Positions 43,085-51,762 of a stretch of 64,000 nucleotides of DNA are shown here, one piece after another; within the stretch, counting starts at the first letter, position 1; each line of letters begins with the position of its first letter. The stretch comes from UMGS1370 sp046957575 (GTDB taxonomy: Bacteria > Bacillota > Clostridia > Lachnospirales > Lachnospiraceae): NCBI GenBank assembly GCA_046957575.1, contig JBKUOG010000006.1, forward strand, positions 62,001 to 126,000, written 5' to 3'. Below the pieces are notes generated by a model that made no database searches, was not told the origin of the DNA, and worked only from the letters and a program-made list of their open reading frames with translations. Made by a program: the position numbers and the translations under genes.

Positions 43085-44730
43085 GCCGGCGCTCCTTCTA
43101 CCGGAGCCGGCTGAGGCGCTGGGGCCGGGGCTGGCGTTTCTGCTGGAACTGGCGCTGGGGTCTCTGCTGGAACTGGCGCTGGCGTTTCTGCTGGGGTCGG
43201 CGCTGGGGTCTCTGCCGGAACTGACTCAGGCGCGGGCGCTTTTGTGGGGGCCGGCTGGGTTTCCAGTCCGATTCCAGGGCCGTACTCGCTTGGGTGGGTT
43301 TCCTGAGGTTCTGAAGGTGCCGGATCTGCAGGCGCAGATGGTTCCGGCACAGAAGTCTCCGGCATTACCGGCGGCGCAATCGGAGGAATCGGTGCTACTG
43401 CTGCTGCAGGCCCTACCCGGTACACTGCCTTGGATGCATAGTAGACATCTTCATTTAACAGTGTCTTTTCCACTTCTTTTCCATCCACATAGACGTATTT
43501 CCACAGCCTGGACTCCAGGCCGTAATGGGCAGACTGAACTTTTACTCTGGCTCCTGGTTTTAAAGAAGGGTCCGTTATCTCCTTAGGTGCTCCCGGATCC
43601 GTCCTTCTTAACGTCTCGGACACATACTTCACTTCCCGATTATCTGGTCTGGTGTCCTTTCCGTAAATGGTAAAGGTAAGCGTCCTTCCTTCGGTCTTTC
43701 CTTCTATATAGATAGGGGTACTGTAATTGTTGGTAATCTTGATATCCTTTACCGTACCTGCAATGGCAGCATCCATAGACGGCTTTACATAAGTTACAAT
43801 CATGGAGTGGTTCTGCCGCTGCGCAATCTCTAATTCTGCCTGGAGCGCAGCATTGTAAAGAGTGGTTGAAATCTGACACACTCCGCCTCCGATACTGTCC
43901 ACTACCTGCCCGTTTTCATAAGAAGCTGCATTTTTATAGCCGTTTGCAGCAGTCAGCGGCTGCAGGCATTCGTAACCAGATAAAGTCTCTCCCGGCATCA
44001 AGATATGATTGTCAATCTTTGCCGCGCCTACCTCTACATTGGTAGCTCTGGCGTACCCGCTGCTGCTGAAATCTGTTGAAAAAGTCCCCAGCACATCCTG
44101 AATACTTTCCAGATCTTTAGTTGTGATCTTCGGTTGTTTTTCTGTAATCCGGGCTTCGATCTCTATAGAGCCGTCCAGCCCGTTTTTAAATGCTTCATTT
44201 AAAGCAGCATTGGTCGCTTCTGTGTCTATCATCCGTCCAGTTACAGACGGAGTCACAATAAACTGCCCGTCTGCTACATCCATGGATGCGTCTACGGCTT
44301 CTTCTACCAGACCTGATGATTTGCTCTCAATAAATGTTTTTACTTTTTCTTCATCTACTGAAACTTCCACATCAATGTGTCTGGGATTGGCCTTTAAATC
44401 TACCTGATTGATATACTGCTTTACCAGGTTTCCTCCCTGGCACTCTGCAATCTCTTGTTCAACTGCCTCCTGATTGCTCCAGAAAATCCCTAAATCGCCG
44501 GCTGTTGTGTCCGCCTTGTCCTCTCCCATATCCAGTGTAATCTTATGTCCGGACAAGGACTCTACATATTCTGCAACTGCCTCCTTCGCTTCCTCTTTTG
44601 TCATTCCTGCCAGACTTACCTGGTCTGCATAAACGCCTTCTGGTATCCGGCTTTCTGCCTGTGCTGGAACTGCCGGCACCAAAACCAGGGCTGCGGCGCA
44701 TACCCCAACTTCCCAATATTTTCTCATCAT
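43081..44730 (-). CDS. Exported VanW-family protein with Pro-rich repeat tail
   Basis: A 549-residue exported protein: signal peptide (CAAALVLVPAVPAQAES), two PG_binding_4-like regions (about 30-210), the VanW domain (SGYARATNVEVGAAKIDNH, ISTTLYNAALQAELEIAQRQNHS), a short G5/SH3-like domain near 365-410, and a long Pro/Ala/Glu tail. Proteins of this kind act at the cell wall; VanW itself is an accessory of vancomycin resistance clusters, but no van ligase genes are present here and no resistance role is implied. The tail has imperfect PAETPAPV repeats. Confidence 0.87.
   Translation of the reverse strand: MMRKYWEVGVCAAALVLVPAVPAQAESRIPEGVYADQVSLAGMTKEEAKEAVAEYVESLSGHKITLDMGEDKADTTAGDLGIFWSNQEAVEQEIAECQGGNLVKQYINQVDLKANPRHIDVEVSVDEEKVKTFIESKSSGLVEEAVDASMDVADGQFIVTPSVTGRMIDTEATNAALNEAFKNGLDGSIEIEARITEKQPKITTKDLESIQDVLGTFSTDFSSSGYARATNVEVGAAKIDNHILMPGETLSGYECLQPLTAANGYKNAASYENGQVVDSIGGGVCQISTTLYNAALQAELEIAQRQNHSMIVTYVKPSMDAAIAGTVKDIKITNNYSTPIYIEGKTEGRTLTFTIYGKDTRPDNREVKYVSETLRRTDPGAPKEITDPSLKPGARVKVQSAHYGLESRLWKYVYVDGKEVEKTLLNEDVYYASKAVYRVGPAAAVAPIPPIAPPVMPETSVPEPSAPADPAPSEPQETHPSEYGPGIGLETQPAPTKAPAPESVPAETPAPTPAETPAPVPAETPAPVPAETPAPAPAPQPAPVEGAPA
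43129..43225 (-). repeat. 24-bp imperfect tandem repeat in the VanW gene tail
   Basis: About four units encode PAETPAPV, PAETPAPT and similar octapeptides. The DNA units read roughly CTGGCGTTTCTGCTGGAACT on the plus strand with small differences. Length variation between strains would be likely. Confidence 0.7.
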
Positions 44731-44824
44731 ACCCTAAATCCTCTTATTCCCGTCTGCCATCTGGTTATTTTCTGTGACTGCTGCTGTTCAGGACAGTCTA
44801 TCTTTGCATCCTGAACGATTGTCT

Positions 44825-44935
44825 CTAAATCGCAAGTGCGCTGAGCACCAATGGAAGTACCATTGCAATTACTAATAAAATTACAATTACAGCCGATACT
44901 ATTTTCTTTGTTTTCTTGTCATTCATATTGATCAT
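44825..44935 (-). CDS. Small single-pass membrane protein, 36 residues
   Basis: ATG follows GAGGTG by six bases. The protein has a basic start (NDKKTKK) and one long hydrophobic helix (IVSAVIVILLVIAMVLPLVL), ending in SALAI. It lies between the exonuclease and VanW genes on their strand. Small proteins of this sort accompany cell-envelope genes, but I recognise no specific family. The ribosome site and membrane topology support that it is translated. Confidence 0.65.
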   Translation of the reverse strand: MINMNDKKTKKIVSAVIVILLVIAMVLPLVLSALAI

Positions 44936-44988
44936 ATTTTCACCTCTTATCCATGTCCACCAGACTCGCAAACTGCCTCGTCAAGTGT

Positions 44989-45702
44989 TCATATTTTACC
45001 ATACCGGGACAGAATCTGATCCGTCAGCCGGGATGCTTCATTTCTTGTCAAATCTTCGATTTGCAAAGATACGTTTATTCTATGATATTTTATCAGATCA
45101 TGCAAGCGTTCTTTTTGCCTTTTTGTAGCCGGCTGTTCTTTTTTTATGCGGTAAATCAAAGGCTTTGCCGAAAATACTTCCGGCCGTTTATCCCCATATA
45201 AAGAACACATTGCAAGGTACAGCTGACTGGCTGCCCTGGCGTCTTCTTCTGCCCTGTGGACCGTCCCCATGGCAACTCGAAAATACAGGCAGGCAGCCGA
45301 CAGATTCTTTTTTTCTTCCTCCGGCATCAATACTCTGGCAATCTTTAAAGTATCTATGCCGGTTTTTTCCCAGGAAGAAATCCCTCCCCAGTTAATCGCT
45401 GCTCTTTTTAAAAAACTGTAATCAAACAGGATGTTGTGGCCCAACAGAGGAAACTCTCCTGCAAACTCTGCGATCCGCCGGATTACCTCTCCAATATCCG
45501 GCGCATCTTTTAGCATATCATCCCGGATACCGGTAAGTTCTGTGATCCGTTCCGGAAGGGTTCTGCCAGGATTGACAAAGGAAGAAAACCGTTCTGTTTC
45601 TTCCCCGTCTATGACCCTGATTGCTCCCACCTCTATAATTCTGTCCTGCTTTGTGTTTAATCCTGTGGTCTCAATGTCAATGGCAATGTAAGATCGCTCC
45701 AT
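44989..45702 (-). CDS. DnaQ-like 3'-5' exonuclease
   Basis: A 237-residue DEDDh exonuclease of the DNA polymerase III epsilon/PolC-exonuclease type. Exo I is AIDIETTGLNTKQDRIIEVG, Exo II is LGHNILFDYSFLKRA and Exo III is HRAEEDARAASQLYL. It is a stand-alone enzyme, so it may act in proofreading, repair or RNA trimming. A mobile element (45721-45871) lies just upstream of its start. Confidence 0.9.
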   Translation of the reverse strand: MERSYIAIDIETTGLNTKQDRIIEVGAIRVIDGEETERFSSFVNPGRTLPERITELTGIRDDMLKDAPDIGEVIRRIAEFAGEFPLLGHNILFDYSFLKRAAINWGGISSWEKTGIDTLKIARVLMPEEEKKNLSAACLYFRVAMGTVHRAEEDARAASQLYLAMCSLYGDKRPEVFSAKPLIYRIKKEQPATKRQKERLHDLIKYHRINVSLQIEDLTRNEASRLTDQILSRYGKI

Positions 45703-45720
45703 ATTAATCTCCTAGTTTTG

Positions 45721-45871
45721 GTAATCGTTCAGCCATGCGAAGATTCAGACCGGAAAAAGCGTTGAAAGCTTGTTTTCATAAGAGTTTTCCGGTCTGAATC
45801 TTCATAGGGCAGACGCCAGACGCTTCTTGTCCGCCACAGGCGGGCAAGAAGATGCAAGACTGCACTGTTAC
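45721..45871 (-). mobile_element. Palindromic MITE-like element, copy 4
   Basis: A 151-bp copy in the orientation of copy 3. The left end is GTAATCGTTCAGCCATGC; the right end is diverged (GATGCAAGACTGCACTGTTAC). Flanks CTAGTTTTG (45712-45720) and TAGTTTTTG (45872-45880) suggest a target duplication. The last base overlaps the stop codon TAG of the radical SAM-Nth gene. Confidence 0.8.
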
Positions 45872-48243
45872 TAGTTTTTGCCGGCACTGGGGCAGTAATC
45901 TTTTAGAAAGCACTGGCTGCATTTGGGATTTCTGGCTGTACAGATGGTACGGCCCAGAGTAATAAGATGGATGTTCCACAATATCCAGTGATCCTTTGGC
46001 AGGACTTTCATCAGGCTGTACTCGATCTTTTCCGGATCTTCCTCTTTCGTAAGTCCCAGTTTGCGAGAAATCCGTTTTACATGGGTATCTACCACAATAC
46101 TGGGTTCTTTGTAAATATTTCCCCGAATCACATTTGCAGTTTTCCGCCCCACACCCGCAAGTAAGGTAAGTTCCTCCAGACTTTCAGGAACCGTTTTGTT
46201 ATACTTTTCCACCAGATCTTTACAGCAGGAAATGATGTTTTTTGCTTTCATGCGGTAAAAACCAATGGAATGAATGTCCTGTTCCAGTTCCTTTAGATTA
46301 GCATCTGCAAATTTTTCTAAAGTATCATACTTTTTAAATAAATCTGCTGTTACCAGATTTACTCTGGCATCTGTACACTGGGCGCTCATAATCACTGCAA
46401 TCAAAAGCTGCCAGGGCGTTTCATAATTTAAATAGCACCTGTATTCTGTCCCGTATTCTCTGTCCAGAGCCTGCAAAATCTGGTCTATGCGCTGGGAATC
46501 TGCAAATCTGTCAAGCCGAATCCATCTGGCATTATAAGTCAGGGGATCTCTGTTTTTGTAATCAAACAGCACGCCGGAACCATCGCCAAAGACTTCCAGG
46601 TGAGCCATTTTCGCCATCTGTCTGGAATCGTACTGCTCATATCCGTCCAGATATCTGCGCTCTTTTTCCTCTCTGACAAAGAAATCCCGCACTGCATTTT
46701 TAAACGGACTCTGGTCTCTGGCAAAATCCGGCCGGCTCTTGGCATTTTCCCTTAAATATAAATCCATAGTCAGAGCATCCCGAAATTGTTCCAGCTTTTC
46801 GGGATTCAGATACACCCTGCCAAATCGGAATAAGAGTTCAAAACGGGCCAGCCGACTCTGACTGATACCTGCTGTTTTCTCTTTTTCGTACCAGTCTGCC
46901 AGCGCTTTATAGAGTTCAAAGGGCTGGGCAAATTCCTGCTCCAAAAATTTAACTGCTGTTGTAAACTGGCCGCTGTTATAATGAATTTCCACCATTTCCT
47001 CTATCTTTTTCAGTTGTAAAATATCGCTGTAAGACAGCCATCTGGTGGACAGCACTTCATAGGGCGGTTCTGTGGTAAATTTTAACCCATACTGGTCTTT
47101 CTGTTCTTCCATATAAGAACCTTTCAGCACTTTTAAAAATCCCAGCTGAAGCTGTTCCGGCTCCATCCTGTAAACCTGGTTAAAGGAATTTTGGAAACTA
47201 TTCAAGTCTTCAAAGGGCAGACCTGCAATCAGATCCAGGTGCTGGTGGATGTTGCGCCCTCTGCCAATTCTGGCAGTGATTTTTCTTACTTTCTCTAAAT
47301 CCATTTTCCGGCGAATCTCTGCAATGGTATTGGGGTTTACGGTCTGAACGCCGATTTCCAGCTGAATCAGGCCCGGACGCATGCCCGACAGCAGTTTTAG
47401 TTCCTCCTCATCCAGCAAATCCGCCGCAATCTCAAAGTGAAAGTTGGTAATCCCGTTGTCGTGTTCTAAAATGTACTGCCAGATTGCCATGGCGTGGCTT
47501 TTTTTACAGTTAAAGGTTCGATCCACAAATTTTACCTGGACTGCTTTTTGTTCCAGAAAAAAATTCAATTCTTTTTTGACCAGTTCCAAATCCCTAAACC
47601 GGACAGATTTGTCAATGGAAGACAGGCAGTAACTGCAGGAGAACGGACATCCTCTGCTGCTCTCATAGTAAAGAATCCGATTTTCAAATTGGGCAAGGTC
47701 CTGGTACACAAATGGAATTTTGTTTAAATCCATAAGCGGGCGGAAAGGCGTGGGGCAGATACTTCCATCCTTTTTCCGAAATACCAGCCCTGCTGTCTTT
47801 TCCAGCCATTTTTCCTCCTCCTGTGTCTGACAGAAAGAGAACTGATATCCGGCAATAAGTTCTGCAAAGGTCTCCTCTCCCTCACCTGTCATCACGCCGT
47901 CCACCTGGGGCCATTCTTCTAAAATCCCTGGGGCATCATAAGAGACTTCCGGTCCCCCCAGCCAGATTTTTACATCCGGAAGCACTTTTTTCAAGTCTGC
48001 AGTGATCTGCCTCACATAAGAAATATTCCAGATATAGCAGGAAAATGCTGCAATATCCGGCTTTCTGACATATAAGTCTCCCAAAATTTTTTCCATCTGG
48101 TTATTAATGGTGTACTCGCAGATTTCAATATCTGCCGGAGACTCTGATGATTCCAGTGTTTTTTTTGCATAGGCTTTCAGGCAGTAAACACCCAGGTTGG
48201 AATGGATATATTTTGCATTGATTGCCGCTAATAATACTTTCAT
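45871..48243 (-). CDS. Fusion: B12-binding radical SAM protein + endonuclease III
   Basis: A 790-residue protein. Residues 1-570 match B12-binding radical SAM proteins (with DUF4080): a Rossmann-like N-terminus, GGPEVSYDAP, and the radical SAM cysteines C199, C203 and C206 in GCPFSCSYC. From about residue 578 to the end is a full endonuclease III: helix-hairpin-helix LLAGVGRKTANVI with the glycosylase Lys (K701), catalytic Asp (D719 in VVDTHVKR), and the 4Fe-4S cluster C768-x6-C775-x2-C778-x5-C784. Endonuclease III removes oxidised pyrimidines. The frame is continuous with no internal start needed. The one-base overlap with comEB (TAATG) suggests coupling. Confidence 0.92.
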   Translation of the reverse strand: MKVLLAAINAKYIHSNLGVYCLKAYAKKTLESSESPADIEICEYTINNQMEKILGDLYVRKPDIAAFSCYIWNISYVRQITADLKKVLPDVKIWLGGPEVSYDAPGILEEWPQVDGVMTGEGEETFAELIAGYQFSFCQTQEEEKWLEKTAGLVFRKKDGSICPTPFRPLMDLNKIPFVYQDLAQFENRILYYESSRGCPFSCSYCLSSIDKSVRFRDLELVKKELNFFLEQKAVQVKFVDRTFNCKKSHAMAIWQYILEHDNGITNFHFEIAADLLDEEELKLLSGMRPGLIQLEIGVQTVNPNTIAEIRRKMDLEKVRKITARIGRGRNIHQHLDLIAGLPFEDLNSFQNSFNQVYRMEPEQLQLGFLKVLKGSYMEEQKDQYGLKFTTEPPYEVLSTRWLSYSDILQLKKIEEMVEIHYNSGQFTTAVKFLEQEFAQPFELYKALADWYEKEKTAGISQSRLARFELLFRFGRVYLNPEKLEQFRDALTMDLYLRENAKSRPDFARDQSPFKNAVRDFFVREEKERRYLDGYEQYDSRQMAKMAHLEVFGDGSGVLFDYKNRDPLTYNARWIRLDRFADSQRIDQILQALDREYGTEYRCYLNYETPWQLLIAVIMSAQCTDARVNLVTADLFKKYDTLEKFADANLKELEQDIHSIGFYRMKAKNIISCCKDLVEKYNKTVPESLEELTLLAGVGRKTANVIRGNIYKEPSIVVDTHVKRISRKLGLTKEEDPEKIEYSLMKVLPKDHWILWNIHLITLGRTICTARNPKCSQCFLKDYCPSAGKN

Positions 48244-48737
48244 TATACGTTGATCTCAATCTTTCTGCCTGTAGGCTGATACTGGTAATAGCGGACTCCC
48301 GCTGCGTTTAGCATCCGCTTAGACGCCTTAACCGCAGGTGTGTCTGCGTACTTATCACAGGCATAAACCAAGGTCTTGATTCCTGCCTGGATAATGGCTT
48401 TGGCACATTCGTTGCAGGGGAATAAGGTTACATACAGCTTGCTTCCCTCCAAGCTTGTGCCCTGGTAGTTTAAAATCGCATTGAGTTCGCTGTGGGTGGA
48501 ATAAAAATACTTTGCATTATAGGGGTCTTCTTTTTCGCATTCTTTTCCCCATGGAAATTCGTCATCGGAACATCCCTTTGGAAATCCATTATAGCCCATG
48601 GATAAAATTTTGTTGTCCTGACTGACGATGCAGGCCCCTACCTGTGTGCTGGGATCTTTGGATCTCTTTGCAGAAAGTTCTGCTACGCCCATGAAATATT
48701 CATCCCAAGTAATATAATCTGTCCTTTTTTCTGACAT
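48243..48737 (-). CDS. comEB: dCMP deaminase (ComEB type)
   Basis: A zinc-dependent deaminase of 164 residues converting dCMP to dUMP for thymidylate synthesis. The zinc site is HSELNAIL and PCNECAKAIIQ; QVGACIVS and the nucleotide region YNGFPKGCSDDEFPW are also typical. The enzyme is named after the Bacillus com locus but no competence role is implied here. Confidence 0.95.
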   Translation of the reverse strand: MSEKRTDYITWDEYFMGVAELSAKRSKDPSTQVGACIVSQDNKILSMGYNGFPKGCSDDEFPWGKECEKEDPYNAKYFYSTHSELNAILNYQGTSLEGSKLYVTLFPCNECAKAIIQAGIKTLVYACDKYADTPAVKASKRMLNAAGVRYYQYQPTGRKIEINV

Positions 48738-48777
48738 GGTTTTTCCTCCTTATCTATGCCTTTGTTTATGCTTTTGT

Positions 48778-49833
48778 TTATACCTTTATAATACGGTATC
48801 CTGCCGCCTTGGTCAGCCGGTTCATAATGGCCTGTCCAATCTGATTATCTGAAAAACTTTCCGAATAAATCACATCCGCGCCCAGATCGTCAAATTGCCG
48901 AAGCACTGCATACAGGTTGTGGGCAACTGTTTCTTCTTTTGCCCGAGTCCCAATGGACTGAATCATTCCGGCGTGGTAGCAGGATCTGGTTTCATCTGTA
49001 CAGATGATACCCGTCTTTTTCCCTTGTTTTAAGGATTCTTCCGCCAGCTGGCTGATTGTTTTTACCACCTGTTCCATGTCCCCTTCTACCAGTGTAAGCG
49101 GGGCTTTTGGTGCATAATGGCGGTATTTCATGCCAGGCGCCTTTGGATGTTCCCCTTCTTTCATGGGGCCTAAAATCGCCGGATCCATTTCTGCTTCGCC
49201 CAGGGCCGCTCTTACCATCTCAATAGTAATGGCCCCCGGCCGCAAAATGGTTGCCACAGGGCCTGTTACATCAATAATCGTAGATTCCAGACCAATTCCC
49301 ACCGGGCCTCCATCTATAATCATGTCTATCTTCCCTTCCATGTCCTGCCACACATGGTCTGCTGTAGTCGGGCTGGGACGCCCGGAGCGGTTGGCGCTGG
49401 GAGCCGCGATGGGCACTCCTGCCAGACGGATCAATGTCTTTGCAACCGGGTCGGACGGCATCCGCACTGCTACTGTATCCAGGCCCCCGGTAGTGCCATA
49501 GGGAACTGCGTCTGTTTTCTTAAAGACCAGAGTCATGGGGCCCGGCCAGTAAAGATCCATTAGTTTTTTGGCCATGTCCGGAATCTCTGCTGCCAGCGGT
49601 TTTAATTCCTCCTGACCGGAAATATGAGCGATTAGGGGATTGTCTGATGGACGGCCTTTTGCCGCGTAAATTTTTTTTGCCGCCTTCTCATCTAAGGCAT
49701 TGGCTCCCAGCCCATAAACCGTTTCCGTAGGAAACGCCACCAGTCCGCCCTCTCTTAAAATCCGGGCTGCTTCTTTTAGTTCTTCTTCTGTTGCCATCTT
49801 TGGGTCTGCGACCCGTATCCGTTTTGTCTCCAC
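48778..49833 (-). CDS. ywlC: L-threonylcarbamoyladenylate synthase (Sua5 type)
   Basis: Makes the threonylcarbamoyl-AMP intermediate of the t6A modification in ANN-decoding tRNAs. The YrdC domain shows FPTETVYGLGANA, KGRPSDNPLIAHI and the PSANRSGRPSPT stretch; a C-terminal Sua5 domain follows from about residue 240, making the 351-residue long form typical of Firmicutes. It follows dnaB with a gap of 148 bases. Confidence 0.95.
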   Translation of the reverse strand: METKRIRVADPKMATEEELKEAARILREGGLVAFPTETVYGLGANALDEKAAKKIYAAKGRPSDNPLIAHISGQEELKPLAAEIPDMAKKLMDLYWPGPMTLVFKKTDAVPYGTTGGLDTVAVRMPSDPVAKTLIRLAGVPIAAPSANRSGRPSPTTADHVWQDMEGKIDMIIDGGPVGIGLESTIIDVTGPVATILRPGAITIEMVRAALGEAEMDPAILGPMKEGEHPKAPGMKYRHYAPKAPLTLVEGDMEQVVKTISQLAEESLKQGKKTGIICTDETRSCYHAGMIQSIGTRAKEETVAHNLYAVLRQFDDLGADVIYSESFSDNQIGQAIMNRLTKAAGYRIIKV

Positions 49834-49947
49834 TGCGTTCTCACTCCTGTTTTTATCCTGCAGCCTAAAGCCGCTGCATAGTGGACGAATGCCGCGGCAA
49901 AGCAGAACCGCTGTATCCGGCTCCGCTCACCGCGGCTGTACAATGCT

Positions 49948-49968
49948 GGTAATAGTGGAACTGTTACC
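49948..49968. repeat. Short inverted repeat resembling two joined MITE ends
   Basis: GGTAATAGT-GG-AACTGTTACC lies between dnaB and the Sua5 gene. The halves match the outermost ten bases of the mobile element (GTAACAGTTC/GAACTGTTAC) with one or two differences. It could be an excision scar or chance. The rest of this 148-base gap holds GC-rich short inverted repeats (GCCGCGG...CCGCGGC) but no gene. Confidence 0.3.
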
Positions 49969-49981
49969 AATGCTGTGTATT

Positions 49982-51316
49982 CTATTCTCTTGCCATATTT
50001 ACAAACTTGGTGTATTCTGGCCGCCACAAAAGTTCTACTGTACCTATGGGACCATTTCGCTGTTTTGCAATAATAACTTCCGCCACATTGGGCTTGTCTG
50101 TATCTTTATTGTAATAGTCATCCCTGTACAAAAACATAACTACGTCTGCATCCTGCTCAATGGCTCCCGATTCTCGCAAATCGGAAAGCATAGGCCGGTG
50201 CTCCTGTCTGGTCTCGCAGGCGCGGCTTAGCTGGGAGAGGGCCACTACCGGAGCATTCATTTCTCTGGCCAGTGCTTTTAAGGATCTGGAAATCTCCGAG
50301 ATCTCCTGCTGCCGGTTGTCGCCGCTTTTTCCGCTGCCGCTCATTAACTGCAGATAGTCAATGATAATCATGGAAAGGCCGTATTCCAGCTTCATTTTTC
50401 TGCATTTGGATCGCAGTTCTGTAATGGAAATACCAGGGGTATCATCAATAATCAGCTTGGAACCGCCGATAATCCCGATTCCCTCTACCACTGCATCCCA
50501 GTCTGAATCTGTAAGACTGCCGGTCCTAAGTTTTTGGGAATCCACGTTTGATTCCATGGACAGCATACGGTTTACCAGCTGCTCTTTGGACATCTCCAGA
50601 CTGAATATCATACAGGGCATATTTTTCTTTACTGCCACATAATCTACCAGATTTAAGACGAAGGCCGTCTTACCCATGGAAGGACGGGCTGCAATCAGAA
50701 TAAAGTCTGACGGCTGCATACCAGAAGTCTTATAATCCAGGTCAATAAATCCTGTGGGAATCCCTGTAACTGCGCCTTGATTACGGGACGCTGTTTCTAT
50801 CTTTTCCAGTACGTTTAAAGCTACCTGACGGATTGGAACAAAGTCCCCGCCGCTTCTGGTCTGAAGCAAATCAAATACGGATTTTTCCGTCATAGCCAGA
50901 ATATCTTCCAGCTTTTCCTTGCCTGCATAGCAGGTATTAGCAATCTCTTCGTTTACTTTAATAAGCTTTCTAAGAACCGCTTTCTCCCTTACAATATTGG
51001 CATAGGAACGGACATTGGCCGATGTGGGAACCATAGTGATGATATCGCGGACAAATTCCAGACTGCTGACCTCCGGCGGAACATCTTTTTCCTTCAGTCT
51101 ATTTTGCAGAGTAACCAGATCCACTGGCTTTCCCTCGTTGAACAGTTCTACCATAGACTCAAACATGATTCCGTACTGGCGCTGATAAAATTCATCTGCT
51201 GTGACAATTTCAGATGCCGCGATGACCGCGTCCCTGTCCATCAGCATGGCTCCGATGACCGACTGCTCCGCTTCAATACTGTGAGGAAGCACCCGTTTCA
51301 TCAGATTTTCTTCCAT
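49982..51316 (-). CDS. dnaB: Replicative DNA helicase DnaB (DnaC in Bacillus)
   Basis: The replication-fork helicase, 444 residues, no intein. The N-terminal domain begins VLPHSIEAEQSVIGAMLMD; the RecA-like motor has ARPSMGKTAFVLNL (Walker A), IIIDYLQLMSG (Walker B) and the arginine region LSQLSRACETRQEHRPMLSDLRESGAIEQDAD, given here as one continuous motif region. It overlaps rplI by one base and is followed by a 148-base gap to the Sua5 gene. Confidence 0.98.
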   Translation of the reverse strand: MEENLMKRVLPHSIEAEQSVIGAMLMDRDAVIAASEIVTADEFYQRQYGIMFESMVELFNEGKPVDLVTLQNRLKEKDVPPEVSSLEFVRDIITMVPTSANVRSYANIVREKAVLRKLIKVNEEIANTCYAGKEKLEDILAMTEKSVFDLLQTRSGGDFVPIRQVALNVLEKIETASRNQGAVTGIPTGFIDLDYKTSGMQPSDFILIAARPSMGKTAFVLNLVDYVAVKKNMPCMIFSLEMSKEQLVNRMLSMESNVDSQKLRTGSLTDSDWDAVVEGIGIIGGSKLIIDDTPGISITELRSKCRKMKLEYGLSMIIIDYLQLMSGSGKSGDNRQQEISEISRSLKALAREMNAPVVALSQLSRACETRQEHRPMLSDLRESGAIEQDADVVMFLYRDDYYNKDTDKPNVAEVIIAKQRNGPIGTVELLWRPEYTKFVNMARE

Positions 51317-51762
51317 TACGCTTCCTGTACCTTTACTGCAAGCTTAGCTGTTACATCTTTATGAAGTTTGATCGGCACTTCATGAGTTCCAAAAGTCTTA
51401 ATGGCCTCCGGAAGCACCAGTTTTTTCTTGTCAATCTCTAATCCCAGCTGATCCGCTGCTGCCTTTACAATCTCTTTGCTGGAAACAGAACCAAAGGCTT
51501 TTCCGCCTTCCCCGGCTTTCATAGTCAGAGTAACGGACAGTTTTTCCAGTTTTTCTGCCAGTTCCTTTGCTGCTGCCAGCTGCTCTGCTGCAATTTTTTC
51601 TTCGTTTGCCTTTTGAAGCTTTAAATCATTTAAGTTTTGGGAGGTCGCTTCTACTCCCAGCTTTTTTGGCAGAATAAAGTTGCGGGCATAGCCGTCATTT
51701 ACCTTTACAATCTGTCCTTTTTTTCCTAATGCTTTTACATCTTCTAATAATACAACCTGCAT
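51316..51762 (-). CDS. rplI: 50S ribosomal protein L9
   Basis: A 148-residue L9 protein. The start MQVVLLEDVKALGKKGQIVK and VNDGYARNFILPKKLGVEAT are classical, and the long central helix and C-terminal RNA-binding domain are present. gdpP-rplI-dnaB is a conserved order in Firmicutes; the genes are joined by one-base TAATG overlaps. Confidence 0.98.
   Translation of the reverse strand: MQVVLLEDVKALGKKGQIVKVNDGYARNFILPKKLGVEATSQNLNDLKLQKANEEKIAAEQLAAAKELAEKLEKLSVTLTMKAGEGGKAFGSVSSKEIVKAAADQLGLEIDKKKLVLPEAIKTFGTHEVPIKLHKDVTAKLAVKVQEA

Noticed and set aside
43081..44730. Reading the VanW protein as vancomycin resistance
   Set aside because: No vanA/B/X/H-type genes are nearby; the domain is widespread in Lachnospiraceae cell-wall proteins.
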